The notes: generated by a model from the sequence alone, not told the origin. A DNA stretch of 64,000 nt from Fragilaria crotonensis (GCA_022925895.1 JAKSYS010000124.1:48910-112909); one strand, 5' to 3'. Positions 1 through 10,483 are shown, numbered from the stretch's first letter. Translations and numbers: made by a program.

Positions 1-389
1 TTTCGGCGGACTCTTGCTCGGGAGTCAGGGCCGTTCGAATGCGCTGAAAATTGCCTTGAGCTTTCTTAGGGCTCTTCTTGGGCGTGAAGGTGTGAGATTC
101 AGCTGTAGAATACGACCTCCAAGGCGGCGGTTCGAGTGCACACGGTTTTTCAAGTCGTATTTTTTCTTCGATCCGTAGCTCCACTACTAGTGCTACGCTA
201 TTCGCACGTAGGTACTATACTGTACTTATTGCCATCAAACGCACTTCATTTGTGAAAGTTTATCAGCATATCCGTAGTCTCGATCCCTGCTTTCTTTTTC
301 CTGCCCATCACCAAGAAGTAGATAACAATCATGTAAGTATTTGACATAACTACTACATTGTTACCTCGTTACTATGACATCGGCCTTCT
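1..389. other. Left-edge spacer, no supported gene
   Basis: No reading frame here can be defended. The stretch at about 118-144 matches, in inverted orientation and at about 26 of 27 positions, a segment at about 1614-1640 inside the decayed gene that follows. On the plus strand here, and on the minus strand there, it encodes the same short peptide (AAVRVHT). It may be the edge of a second, inverted copy of that gene cut by the window boundary. Confidence 0.4.
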
Positions 390-1853
390 TCGCTACACCA
401 TCAGGAGTATCATCGGAGTTGGCTTGACCACAATATCCTGCTTCCAAGGCAAGGATAGCTGTCTTATTGATCTTGAAAATTGCATATAATTGCACCCACT
501 TTCTTGATGTACGTAGCCACAATGAAGTGTTCGGGTTTGACTTCTCAGGCACAACGCCTTCCAACCATCCCCACTGGCAAAAAGTCTGATGCTGCATTGG
601 AACCACGATAATTTGCTTTTTAGCAACAAGGGCATCATGAAGACTATGAAATCCTCTGGATCAGGAACGATTGGAACATAGGAGGGAGGAGGATTCGACA
701 TAGAGATTCGGAAGTTTAACGCAACCACATTGAATGCAAGAACCCTTCACTTAAAGTGTCGCACACAATTCATGAGACTGAGAGTCTGGTTTGTGAACTG
801 GTGCCCGATTCAGAAATGGAAACATATAGTCGCTCCAGCCAGGCATAAAGAATACATTCCCAAAGGTCCTGAGGTTTTCAACCACACAGTCAAACTCCTT
901 AGAGTTGCAGCAGATAACAAGAATCAGTTGAGTTGCTTATCACCGATACCGATGCTTGTGAATTGTTGCATGTTGTTTCCTTGTTTAGCGGTATTGTGTC
1001 ATATCTGCAAAGGGCTCATCGTCGCCAATTGACTTTGAGTGGCGGAGGTGGAAAAACCTATTTGTTTCAATCTCCTCTTGCGCCAGAGATGGAGCAGCAT
1101 CACACTCGAATGAGTCAATCTCTGCCAAGAGAATGTTCACTTCGACCACTTGGAATTCCACGGATTGCACATTTGGTGTGCACCCATAGGACAATGACTG
1201 CTAATGATTTCTGCAGGAAAAGCACGCCTCTTTGCGTGCGCCAGGAATGTGGAACACACGTCGGGATCACTGATGTGATTAGCGACTTCTGGCACGGCTT
1301 TTTCAGGTTTGTCATCCTTCCATGATATAGAAGCATTCCGTGTTTCGTTTGTGAGAAAGTCCTTCTGGACAAAATTCACATGAACTTGCATTGGCTCTAT
1401 GAAAACGAAGCAGAAGCAGTAACAAGAGGAAGAAGAGAGGTGGAAATTGCTGGCACATCATGGTCAGTTCATCGTTCTCGGCGTCGTGTCAAAATGCTGT
1501 CGATCACCCTGTGTTTGCTTCCGATACAATTCCAAAAGATACGGCGTACAATTCATACCAGAAGCTACAGGTACGAGAAGTGAGTTTTCCTTCGTGGAAA
1601 CTCCTTCAACCGGCCGTGTGCACTCGAACCGCCGCATTGGAGCTAGTAAGTGTTAGTCGCATGGTTGGAAGTTGCAACTTAGATGTTAGAAAGGTTGTAA
1701 GGGAGAACAGCATTTTTGAATGGATCAAAAGGAGCTGCAATATTGCCGTCGGCGGCGACGTCTAGTTCGCCATGTGCTTTGTTGGCTTGACACAGTGGGC
1801 GGGAGGGTTGTCTGCCTTGGTTGGAGGCACAGGGGTGGGCGCTGGGTTGACCA
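390..1853 (-). pseudogene. Decayed unrecognised protein gene
   Basis: I do not recognise this gene. Read on the minus strand it gives protein-like blocks in successive frames: a Pro-rich start near 1853 (MVNPAPTPVPPTKAD), a block near 1640-1500, a block at 1391-1140 (KDDKPEKAVPEVANHISDPD), one at about 1160-985 ending in DDEPFADMTQYR, one near 900-740 (FGNVFFMPGWSDYMFPFLNR), and a last block from about 660 to 361 (FHSLHDALVAKKQIIVVP, then TFCQWGWLEG). Each join needs a frame change or crosses a stop, and none shows an obvious intron. The blocks are Trp- and Cys-containing and not low complexity, so they look like former coding sequence rather than chance ORFs. Function unknown; a transposon-borne gene is possible because the neighbourhood is repeat-rich. 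The ends are approximate. Confidence 0.35.
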
Positions 1854-2470
1854 TGGTGAGAGTTGCAAAGTTGAAGGATGAAGGGTTAGTTGTGTGAGAC
1901 AAGTTTTGCAAAAAAAAGTGAGCACAAGGAATGAGAATTTAAATTCTCTAGCATAGCTAAGGGACATGTACTGCTAGTATTGATTGAGGGCTGGAAGGGA
2001 AAAGAACAAAGGTTAGAGCAATTTAAATTGGTGCTAGGCACCAAATTTTAATTGAATAGGCTTGGAGTTTCCTGGCGGGCAACCATGATAGAGTTCGGGT
2101 TAACGGAACCTGTCAACGCGCAGGTTGGCATAAGGTTCGGGTTAAGATCCAGGACGTAACCATTACGGGGTACGCCCCCAGTAGGTAACTGTCTAGTACG
2201 ACACTGTATTTGCATAGTGTATCTACCGGTATATACGGTACTACTGCAATGCAATGCTGTCTACTGCTACAGATAACAATTTATGTACTATCTGTTGTTC
2301 TATCGCTACATTAATGTGCAAGAGACTGACTAGTAGGGATATTGCTTGTTGCATAGTGGGCTCTGTCTAATGGTTTATCGTTATGTACAGTAACGGTAAA
2401 CACAGACGTACACGTACCATTGACGGGCAGAGGAAGTGATGTGCAAGGAGTACTGTTGTACTGATTGCCG
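1854..2470. other. Spacer without supported gene
   Basis: Intergenic sequence rich in GTAC/TACT words, especially from 2180 to 2430. No gene, RNA gene or repeat family was recognised. Confidence 0.4.
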
Positions 2471-2598
2471 TGTTGTGTTGTGTTGTGTTGTGTTGTGTTG
2501 TGTTGTGTTGTGTTGTGTTGTGTTGTGTTGTGTTGTGTTGTGTTGTGTTGTGTTGTGTTGTGTTGTGTTGTGTTGTGTTGTCGTTGTCGTTGTCGTTG
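2471..2598. repeat. Pentanucleotide microsatellite (TGTTG)n then (TCGTTG)3
   Basis: About 22 uninterrupted copies of TGTTG run from 2471 to 2580, followed by three copies of the related hexamer TCGTTG. The long Cys-Val-Val-Leu and Thr-Gln-His ORFs across it on both strands are products of the repeat and not genes. Confidence 0.95.
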
Positions 2599-2599
2599 T

Positions 2600-3680
2600 A
2601 GTGAGTACTGTCGTACTGTCTACTAATATTTGTACAGCACTGTGTATGTGATGTCATGACAACGGTGGGTAAAAAGTAAAAATGCATCATGGTCAATCAT
2701 CATCATCGCGTGCAAAAAATATGCAGAAGAACAAAAAGGGTAAGTGGCACTTAAATCTGTAAAACTGACAATTGTGAGAGGAATGGAAAACAGAGGAGGG
2801 AGAAGTGAGGAGTGCGGCTTCCAAGGAACACTGAGGAACACTCCTCACATCTCTGAGGGTCAGCAGCGTACTGCTGCGTGGTTTTCCATAAATGAGGCAT
2901 TGCATTGAGCGTCGTTTGAAAATCAATGTATGCATATAAACTCGAGGAATAAGATGAACATGATTTGAATCGACGTGAGTTTTGATTCCAGTCGTGCAGT
3001 GTCGCACTGGTTACTGGAGCACGGATGTAAATGTTTTACTGTGCACACAGGTGACAATTTAGGGACAGGGATAATGTAGGGCGATACGCGTTACAGCGAT
3101 ACTGGATGTTTAACAGGATGACAGGGTACTGGTATGTAGTACAAGTACTGTGCTACGTACAATGTACAATACCTCCATTTCAACCATCGGGGGCACAGAA
3201 TGCGAAACTCAATTTCAATTGGTCGAAGATCGCTCATGTACTGTACCTGCAAATTTCAGTATATCACGTTCCGTACTCCAAATACAGTGTAGGAGTACAG
3301 TACATCTCATCATGATCTTATATGTGTTTTTATGTTTTATGTATGGAGTCCCCGTCTGTGTCCCCATTTCGAGCCGTCCATGCATTTCAAAGCGAACTTC
3401 ATAGTGAAGGGATATATCTTATGATGTGAATGGAAAAAATATAGCACATGAATACTTTTATATTAATATATTTTAACGGCTAAATCACAGATCGATCGAT
3501 GTTGCGACAGCATAGGAATCTTGGTTTCCCTTTTTTTGAAAAAAAATGTGCTGTTCAAGTTCGAGGATGTTACTAGCATTTTTGTGTGTCCTTCACACAA
3601 AACACACACAAATTTCAAACCAGCCCCATTACCATTCTTGTCCCTCCTACTCTTCTCCTTTGTTCCCCACTTTGCATTTT
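2600..3680. other. Spacer without supported gene
   Basis: Short ORFs occur on both strands but none has recognisable protein character. The stretch is AT-rich near 3430-3490. Confidence 0.4.
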
Positions 3681-3681
3681 G

Positions 3682-4180
3682 TTTCTGTAACGCTCACAGT
3701 TCACAGAGGAGTCAGGTAAGTTGGGCAATGATGTTGTTGCGGTGTTTGTGATGGATGGTTGTTACTGTTTTTTGACGCTTGTTATTTCATTTCATTTTGG
3801 CGCGGCTTGTTGTACTGTATGGGACTGCCGCTTGTTTCTGCAACGCTCACAGTTCACAGAGGAGTCAGGTAAGTTGTGCAATGATGTTGTTGCAGTGTTT
3901 GTGATGGATGTTTGTTACTGTTTTGTTGATGCTTGTTACTTCATTTCATTTTGGCGCGGCTTGTTGTACTACTGTGCCGCTTTTTGTACTGTATGGGACT
4001 GCCGTTTGTTTCTGCAACGCTCACAGTTCACAGAGGAGTCAGGTAAGTTGTGCAATGATGTTTTTGCGGTGTTTGTGATGGATGTTTGTTACTGTTTTGT
4101 TGATGCTTGCTGTTACTTCATTTCATTTTGGCGCGGCTTGTTGTACTACTGTGCCGCTTTTGTACTGTATGGGACTACCG
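3682..4180. repeat. Three tandem copies of a 153-174 bp unit
   Basis: Units begin with TTTCTG(T/C)AACGCTCACAG at 3682, 3835 and 4009, giving spacings of 153 and 174 bp. Each carries the stretch GAGGAGTCAGGTAAGTTG, a GGAATG-free CAATGATGTT block and TTTCATTTTGGCGCGGCTTG. The length difference is due to an extra TACTGTGCCGCTTTT segment. The array passes directly into the GGGATCTCGTACT minisatellite. Each unit keeps a splice-donor-like AG|GTAAGT, but no exon could be identified. Confidence 0.85.
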
Positions 4181-4189
4181 TTTGTTTCT

Positions 4190-4825
4190 TGTACTGTCTG
4201 GGATCTCGTACTACTGCTGCGTGGGATCTCATACTGCTGCGTGGGATCTTGTACTACCGTGCCGTTTCTCGTACTCGTACTGTATGGGATCTCGTACTAC
4301 TGCTGCATGGGATCTCGTACTACCGTGTCATTTCTTGTACTGTATGGGATCTTGTACTACTGCTGCATGGGATCTTGTACTACCGTGCCGTTTCTCGTAC
4401 TCGTACTGTATGGGATCTCGTACTACTGCTGCATGGGATCTCGTACTACCGTGTCATTTCTTGTACTGTATGGGATCTTGTACTACTGCTGCATGGGATC
4501 TTGTACTACCGTGCCGTTTCTCGTACTCGTACTGTATGGGATCTCGTACTACTGCTGCATGGGATCTCGTACTACCGTGTCATTTCTTGTACTGTATGGG
4601 ATCTTGTACTACCGTGCCGTTTCTCGTACTCGTACTGTATGGGATCTCGTACTACTGCTGCATGGGATCTCGTACTACCGTGTCATTTCTTGTACTGGTA
4701 CTGGGATCTCGTACTACCGTGTCATTTCTTGTACTGTATGGGATCTTGTACTACCGCGTGGGATCTCGTACTACCGTGTCATTTCTTGTACTGTGTGGGA
4801 TCTCGTACCGCGTGGAATCTCGTTC
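4190..4825. repeat. GGGATCTYGTACT minisatellite with 126-bp higher-order period
   Basis: The basic unit is about 21-23 bp (GGGATCTCGTACTACTGCTGCAT and variants). Six variants make a higher-order unit of 126 bp: GCCGTTTCTCGTACTCG starts at 4261, 4387 and 4513, then at 4616 after loss of one 23-bp subunit. Because 126 is divisible by three and the unit lacks stops, all three plus frames stay open for 270-390 codons. These Cys/Tyr/Trp-rich ORFs are artefacts of the repeat. A second patch of the same family lies at about 6655-6903. Confidence 0.92.
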
Positions 4826-4838
4826 AAAACCAAACGGC

Positions 4839-4966
4839 CAACGCTCAATGGCGCACTCCAACGCTCGATGGTGCACTCAACCAGCACTCCTAACGTATCA
4901 TTACTGCGCCATGTATGATTGTCTGATACGTTATGGGCTGGCGTTGGAGTGCGCCATTGAGCGTTG
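4839..4966. repeat. Large imperfect palindrome with perfect 26-bp arms
   Basis: The left arm 4839-4864 (starts CAACGCTCAATGG) is the exact reverse complement of the right arm 4941-4966. Inside, 4881-4900 pairs imperfectly with 4924-4941 around TAACGTATCA/TGATACGTTA. The whole could form a long stem with a loop near 4905-4920. It sits at the exit of the minisatellite and may be a terminal structure of a small element or a site of replication slippage. Confidence 0.85.
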
Positions 4967-4997
4967 CACGGTTCGATGGATGATAGTATCCGACACC

Positions 4998-5039
4998 CGT
5001 TGCATACTCACAAGACCGCGTTGCATACTCACAAGACCG
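4998..5039. repeat. Two tandem copies of a 21-bp unit
   Basis: Two head-to-tail 21-bp copies with the core TTGCATACTCACAAGACC. Confidence 0.85.
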
Positions 5040-5122
5040 CTGCTGGGAAAGGTCCTCCATCCTCACTCAGTGACTTAAAGAGCTTCTCTCATTAATTCAA
5101 ATAGCTCCCATTTTTACTCATT

Positions 5123-5486
5123 GACATTGTATGTGGCAGCAGTAGTGCCGCGACCAATGGTACTTGGACCATGTTGCAAGCTTCATCGTGAAAAGGTCAC
5201 TGCTAGCCCCAGCACATTGTACCTGGTAGCAGTAGCGCCGAGATCATCGGGAGTGGGAACATGATTCGTAGTTGCGTTGTGAAAAGGTCACTGCTAGCCA
5301 TCATGGTAGCAGTAGCACCGAGATCAACGCGACAACAATCATGAGGCCTGCTACCGGTGTGAAAAAGGCCACTGCTAGCCATGACATTGTACTTGGTGGC
5401 AGCAGTAGCACCGAGATCAATGCAAGTTTCAGCATGATGCCTCGTACTGTTGCAAAAAGGCCACTGCTAGCCATGACATTGTTATA
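5123..5486. repeat. Four diverged tandem copies of a 75-105 bp unit
   Basis: Each copy holds TGGTAGCAGTAGCACCGAGAT (or a close variant) followed by AAAAGGTCACTGCTAGCC or AAAAAGGCCACTGCTAGCC. The copies differ by substitutions and indels, so this array is older than the 126-bp array upstream. The short Ser/Thr-rich ORFs over it are not supported as genes. Confidence 0.8.
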
Positions 5487-5591
5487 AGTACTAACAGGAG
5501 CACTGATGACATCGAATCAAAACGTGGCTTCGAATGCAAACGTGGCTTCCAACACCTGTACAAGTCAACAACTACAAACTCGAGCCGCAGA

Positions 5592-6577
5592 GTGAATGAG
5601 GCCTACAAGGCTACAGTTAGGAATGGTGCTCCAAAAAGCAAAAATGCCATGAGACGTGACAAAGCAAAAACGAGAAAGATTGCGTGCCTGACGGAAGTTG
5701 TGTCATCAAGTGTTCATGCATTGGGAAGGGCATTTCTGAGCACTCGACCAGTGTTTTACAGTGGAACCAAAAATAGAACGCTTCCAAACCCAATTCCGAA
5801 TGGGATTATGTTATCTGCAGTTGAGGATTTGCGTGTGATTGATACAATTTCTGGTGCTCGAATGTTGTCATCGACCGGAGATACCGTTTTTATTTTGATT
5901 CCACGTCATGACGCAATCAAGGACAATACTTATGTGAAGAGGACATTGATGGCACTGTATGCTCTAGACAAAGGAAAAGGGTTTCCGAAGTGAGAGAAAT
6001 CAAGAATCACAGTTGCGGAAGACAATGGGAAGTACGCAACTGTCGGCTTGAAACCAAGGAGAGGGTCGACAGGCGTATCCGAGTTTTGGCCTGAGAAGTT
6101 GGGTGAGACTGATAGAGAGGTGATTAGAAAAGTAATGAGTAGATGTCAGGAAGTTGCCAAAGGGTATCTACCATCAACTGAAGTCCGAGGACTTCTTTTG
6201 CTCAATTGCTTGGGGGTGGCAGCAAATAAGTGGAGTGACATTGAATCCCTCTGGGGTAGCCTTGCATGGGAAGAATTACTATTTGAATTCTCATGTGGAT
6301 GAAGACTTTTTCTATTCCTTGACAACTGTTGCTTCGAACAGGGAGTGCAAGACAATGATTGTTACATGATGGAAGCCGCCATTTGCAACTACTTTACGTT
6401 TGCCGAACAAGGAATTGCTGTGGCGCTGAGGCCTGGTGACATGCTGATCTTCAATCCGCTTTATCATCACTGCTTGTCGTCACGACGGCAAGGTATGAAA
6501 ACGATGATGTCTTCTGCTTGTCTTTGTATTTGAAAACTGCAGTTGTTGGACAGAATGACAATCGTTTACCTATGTAA
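5592..6577 (+). pseudogene. Broken 2OG-Fe(II) oxygenase-like gene
   Basis: The N-terminal part reads from 5592 to 5993, where a TGA interrupts; the same frame resumes at 5994 and continues to about 6230. It then changes frame to give SGVALHGKNYYLNSHVDEDF (near 6250-6310), changes again to AEQGIAVALRPGDMLIFNP followed by HHCLSSR (near 6400-6480), and again to SLYLKTAVVGQNDNRLPM, ending in TAA at 6575-6577. The HVDED element followed about 50 residues later by a GD-x-L-x-F-N-P-x(3)-H strand resembles the HxD...H metal site of double-stranded beta-helix oxygenases. I recall similar proteins as abundant in diatom genomes, but the substrate is unknown. At least one stop and three frame changes make this copy non-functional as written. 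Minisatellites lie on both sides. The oxygenase assignment is inference from motif spacing. Confidence 0.45.
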
Positions 6578-6654
6578 TTTGTTTAATTGTGTTCTTGGTA
6601 GCTTGCGTTTGCTATCATCGTCGTCGCAGTTGTTGTCACTTTGGTTGCAGTCGT

Positions 6655-6903
6655 CCTGGGATCTCGTACCGCGTACCGCGTGGGATCTCGTACTACCGTG
6701 CCGTTTCTCGTACTGTATGTGCCTATGGGATCTCGTACTATCGCGTGGGATCTCATACCGCGTTGGATCTCATACAACACCGTTTCTCGTACTGCGTGGG
6801 ATCGTATGGCGTGGGATCTCGTACTAGCAACCGCGTGGGATCTCGTACTGTGTGGGATCTCGTACTGTGTGGGATCTCGTACAGCGTGGGATCTCGTACA
6901 ATT
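6655..6903. repeat. Second patch of the GGGATCTCGTACT minisatellite
   Basis: About ten diverged copies of GTGGGATCTCGTACT and its variants, clearly the same family as 4190-4825. The array lies between the broken oxygenase-like gene and the 3' end of the JmjC-like coding region. Confidence 0.88.
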
Positions 6904-6925
6904 GTAAATATGTGACCATGAGGAA

Positions 6926-8091
6926 CTACAACATGAGTTTGTAATTGATGTTTAATGCATTAAGTACTTCTACTAACTTTTTATTCATTTTCTTTTCTTT
7001 CGGGACGACACTAGCGTGAGTACTTCCAACTCTCTTCTTTCTTACCTTTCTAGTACTCTTTGTCATCTGTTGCGAAGCACCTTCACGAAAGTTTGCAACT
7101 GCCTCTAAGCGGGGAGAAACCTCGTCAAAGAAAGGAATCCTCTGCATCCCAACTATCTTCCTTGTTGCTGACAGCAGCTTAGACAACCCGTCATTGCTGA
7201 AGAAGCGTTGCTCGATCGAAAAAATTTGAGTGACATGTGCAACAGCATTCCTGCCCACCTGCGCACTTCGGGCACAGGTTTCCTTCATCACAAGAACCCT
7301 TATGGGCAGTTGATGCACCAAAAGCTCCAGTGTGATTGAAAGCACTGTTCTGTGCATCAACATTGATGTTCATGACATGGAACCGACGATGCATTTCCAA
7401 GCCATAACACTGGCTGCACACGTTGAAATCCTTTTGTAGCAGCTGCTCACATCCCCAACAGTGCATATATGTGTTTGATAACTCATGATAGCAAAGACTG
7501 CAAGAGTATCCTGTGTTATCATATGGATCAACAGGAAACACAGACAGATTCTCAGATGTATTCGGCAATTTTTGTGGGAAAACCTCAGCAACCACGCACA
7601 TTTCATGCCTGATGACGAATTCCAATGATGGCAATAGACCTCGTAGTAAATTCCGATGGAATTCTGGATCCTCAGGCTTCCCAGCTGATAAATGAGATTC
7701 ACTTTGAGCACTTTGTTTGAGCAAACACAGTTTGGGGATGCCAAGAGACTGTTTTGGTGGTGCAAAGTTTCTGTTGCGAAACGCAGATTCCAGTGTCGAC
7801 GTCATTTCTCTGTTGATGCCCTCTGCTGTGTGCCCCATGAAGCACCAGTCCCAGGCTATGGAGAAGTTCACCATGTTCTTGAACTCCAACATCCCCCTTT
7901 TGCTTCTGACTTTCTTTTTCCTTAAAATTTCCTTCCTCAGATATGAATGGCAATCATCTTTTGCCAGTGCCTCCAACCCAAGCTTTCGAAATGCGTGGAA
8001 CCTACCCTTCCCGATGTGTAAATGTTCACCAGGTCCCAATACCAGAACAACTGGGCAATAGCTATGATAGACAAAAGTGTTAGTTGACACG
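6926..8091 (-). CDS. JmjC-like cupin end plus Cys-rich zinc clusters
   Basis: The minus strand reads from 8091 downwards as TNTFVYHSYCPVVLVLGPGE then HLHIGKGRFHAFRK, which looks like the last metal-binding strand of a JmjC/cupin fold. A Ser/Lys-rich middle follows, then CxxC pairs (YSCSLCYHEL, HCWGCEQLL, NVCSQCYGLEMH), then CPKCAGGQECCCTCH. At about 7207-7213 an A6 run (T6 on the coding strand) shifts the frame; the next frame gives EQRFFSNDGLSKLLSATRK and a Lys-rich tail ending in NALNINYKLML. No ATG begins the segment: the first frame opens just after an AG dinucleotide, which suggests continuation from upstream through a very short intron (8092-8125). A role in protein demethylation or hydroxylation is only an inference. 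It may be a captured host gene within the MULE element or the broken remains of a separate gene. Confidence 0.5.
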
Positions 8092-8125
8092 CTGAAATGA
8101 GGAATGAGAAGTCATAAATACTTAC

Positions 8126-10483
8126 TTTAGTGATTTCATTCGCATGATTTCATCGTTGTTGCCTGGCCACTTGCATAACTTCATTCCTTCCTGAGATGAT
8201 AACCTCACGAACCCAAGAAAACTGAGGAGTGACTTTGTCAAACTTTGTAGAGGCAGAATTGGCATCACATTCCTCCACGCCAGGTGAGGAATATCTCCTC
8301 TTGAGGAGGAAGGCGTCCGTAGAAATTTGTGACACCAAGTAACAGAGGCGTGCATTGTATTGATGTGCAAGCAGTTTGGACCCATATTCAGTTAGTACGT
8401 CACCAACAATTTGTGGACGCATACTTTTGTAGTCAAGCGCAGAAGCTGCATCAACCTCCCTCCGGCTCATCTGGCGTGATAAAATGGTAGAGAGAGCAAC
8501 ACAGGATCGATCTATACCATGGAACGGACGAGGACCCAAAGGATGTCTCTTGATTGTGCTTGACTCACTTTCCACATTCGAGGTGGTCCTCATGTTGAAG
8601 CAGCGGACATGCAATTTATTGGAAAATGAAATGCTCATCTTCCTTGGCGCAATGGACGTCATCACAAAATTAGTCAAGGCCTCTGCCATCACATTCCCCA
8701 TGGCAGAAGGGTCAACAACCTCAGCACTTCCAAGATGTACAAAAGCTTCAATGAGATGTCAAACTCATCAGATGTTTCGGGATAGTCGGACAAAGAGTAC
8801 ATCCATTGTTGAACAGCTTCAAATTGTGCCTTACCCAAGGCACTGAGTCTGCCATCACTCAGGTGCGAATGTTTGAGGCCTCGATTTATCAAATGCCACA
8901 CAGCATATGCTTACTGTTCCGCCACGGACTACCACGGTCGCCAATAAGATCCACAAGGGGGAATACATCTGAAGATCGCCATCAGTCAAAATAATTTGAT
9001 TCCGCTCAACAGAGGTACTTCCATGGAGTTGCACAAATGCATCACGGAAGCACCAATCAAAAATCCAGCGGCATTGTGATGGTAGAAATGCCTGGAACAC
9101 ACGGACAATTCGGTTCTCAGAAGTCTTCGCTGTCATGACAAGCAAGGGCCGTTTCTCAGCATTGGTTCCCATGGTAACATCGGCACACAGTGTTTCCGGA
9201 AACATACCAAAGATTCGCTGCTGCTGTTTTGATGCCCAAGCTGCACCAAGGAGCAGCTTTGTATTCCCACTAAGACCAAGCGCTTTTCTCACCGATTCAG
9301 CATAGGAAAGAGTTGAAGCATCAGTCTCACGTGAGCAATAATGATTGTGCTCAGAACTGGATCCCCTGTTCCTCCCAGTCCTGATTATAGTGAGAAGCCG
9401 GGTGGCTGTATTGTCGTGTACAAGAAGAATGTAATCAAGGCTTTCCTCATTGCGCAAGTAGTGCACAAGTCTTTCAGCTGGTGATTGACCTAAGTCCACT
9501 GCAGTACCGCCACCAGGACCGACCTGATTTCCTCGTGTGCCAGCACACCTCCTCAGCTGGTCAGAGGAAAGAGAGATGCCAGTTCGCTCCACAATCAGAG
9601 CCTGCACAATTGCAGGCTCTGAATTCAGTGAAATGCATTGCCTAGATAACTCAAGTTCCAATTGCGGCACAGTGTGATACGACAATCGGACATCAGCAGG
9701 TTCCTTTTTTTGGTGACCTTCATGGGATTTACACCCTGTCCCATCCGCACAAAAGTACCAGCGTCCAGCAACGTTGTTGTTAAGGCCATCATTTGGTTCC
9801 CAATATAGTGAGAATGCAAATGGACATATTGACTCCTTGTTTGCTGCTGAGGGGCGAATGCGTTTTGACGAACGACCGGAAGACTTGTACTGGTTGATGT
9901 TGTTGTCGTTGTTGTTGTCGTTATTATCATTGTCATTGTCGTTGTCATCAATCTTGTTCCTCAAAAGATCCTTCTTGTCGTCATGAGCTCGAGAGTGCTG
10001 ACAAAAGAATCGCAGTTTATTCGATGCCTTCTCCCAACCTTTGGATGCCACTTTGAAACCTGCCTGGGCACATGCCACTGCAATAAATGGGATCACATGC
10101 TCTTTTCGGGATGAGGGACTGTTGGAATTAAAGCGACGAGGCAGATATTGACGAAGGTGCTTGCAATTGTCATCCCGGTTGCTACGCATTCCGGTCCCAA
10201 TGAAGTCAGCAAGATTAACAGTCCTGATGGACTCATCACCGTCGCCAACTTGAACTTCACTGTCACCAACCTGAACTTCACTGTCACCAACCTGAACTTC
10301 ACTGTCACCAACCTGAACTTCATCCTCACCAACAACCTGAACTTTGTCCTCACCAACAACCTGAACTTTGTCCTCACAAACCTGCCCTTCAACAAGCTGA
10401 ACTTCTATAGGAAGAAATTCAGTGACCCATTGTTTATTCACCTCAACAAGAGCAGTAATGCGACTGAGGACAAATGGATCCAT
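8126..10483 (-). CDS. MULE-type DNA transposase (frame-broken)
   Basis: The ORF begins at 10483 with MDPFVLSRITALVEVNKQ. It has a 7-residue repeat region near residues 40-75 (VQVGDSE), an Asn/Asp run near 185-205, and a zinc-binding region (CPFAFSLYW, then WYFCADGTGCKSHEGHQ) as in FAR1/MULE proteins. The DDE core shows TLCADVTMGTNAEKRPLLVM (first Asp) and NQIILTDGDLQMYSP (second Asp). After YSP the frame slips: LVDLIGDRGSPWRNSKHMLC lies in a second frame and WHLINRGLKHSHLSDG in a third, then SAMGNVMAEALTNFVMTS continues to near 8150. These are conserved MULE segments, so at least three indels interrupt the gene. No SWIM CxCx..CxH cluster was found. Downstream, the minus strand continues into a JmjC-like region with only a 34-bp gap. 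No terminal inverted repeats were located. Confidence 0.78.
10241..10400. repeat. In-frame 21-24 bp repeats inside the MULE gene
   Basis: CACTGTCACCAACCTGAACT repeats four times, followed by longer variants with CTCACCAACAACCTGAACTT. On the minus strand it encodes EVQVGDS and DKVQVVGE repeats. The units keep the reading frame. Confidence 0.85.

Noticed and set aside
118-144. GGTTCGAGTGC resembling a tRNA T-arm
   Set aside because: No matching anticodon arm or acceptor stem nearby, and the same segment is explained as coding sequence in the inverted copy at 1614-1640.
2367-2696. ORFs encoding Cys-Val-Val-Leu and Thr-Gln-His repeats
   Set aside because: Direct translation of the TGTTG microsatellite.
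3721-5078. Three overlapping plus-strand ORFs of 278-390 codons, rich in Cys, Tyr and Trp
   Set aside because: They run through the 126-bp minisatellite in all three frames at once and exist only because the unit lacks stops.
9774-9986. Plus-strand ORF with Leu/Ser repeats
   Set aside because: Antisense of the Asn/Asp run in the MULE transposase.
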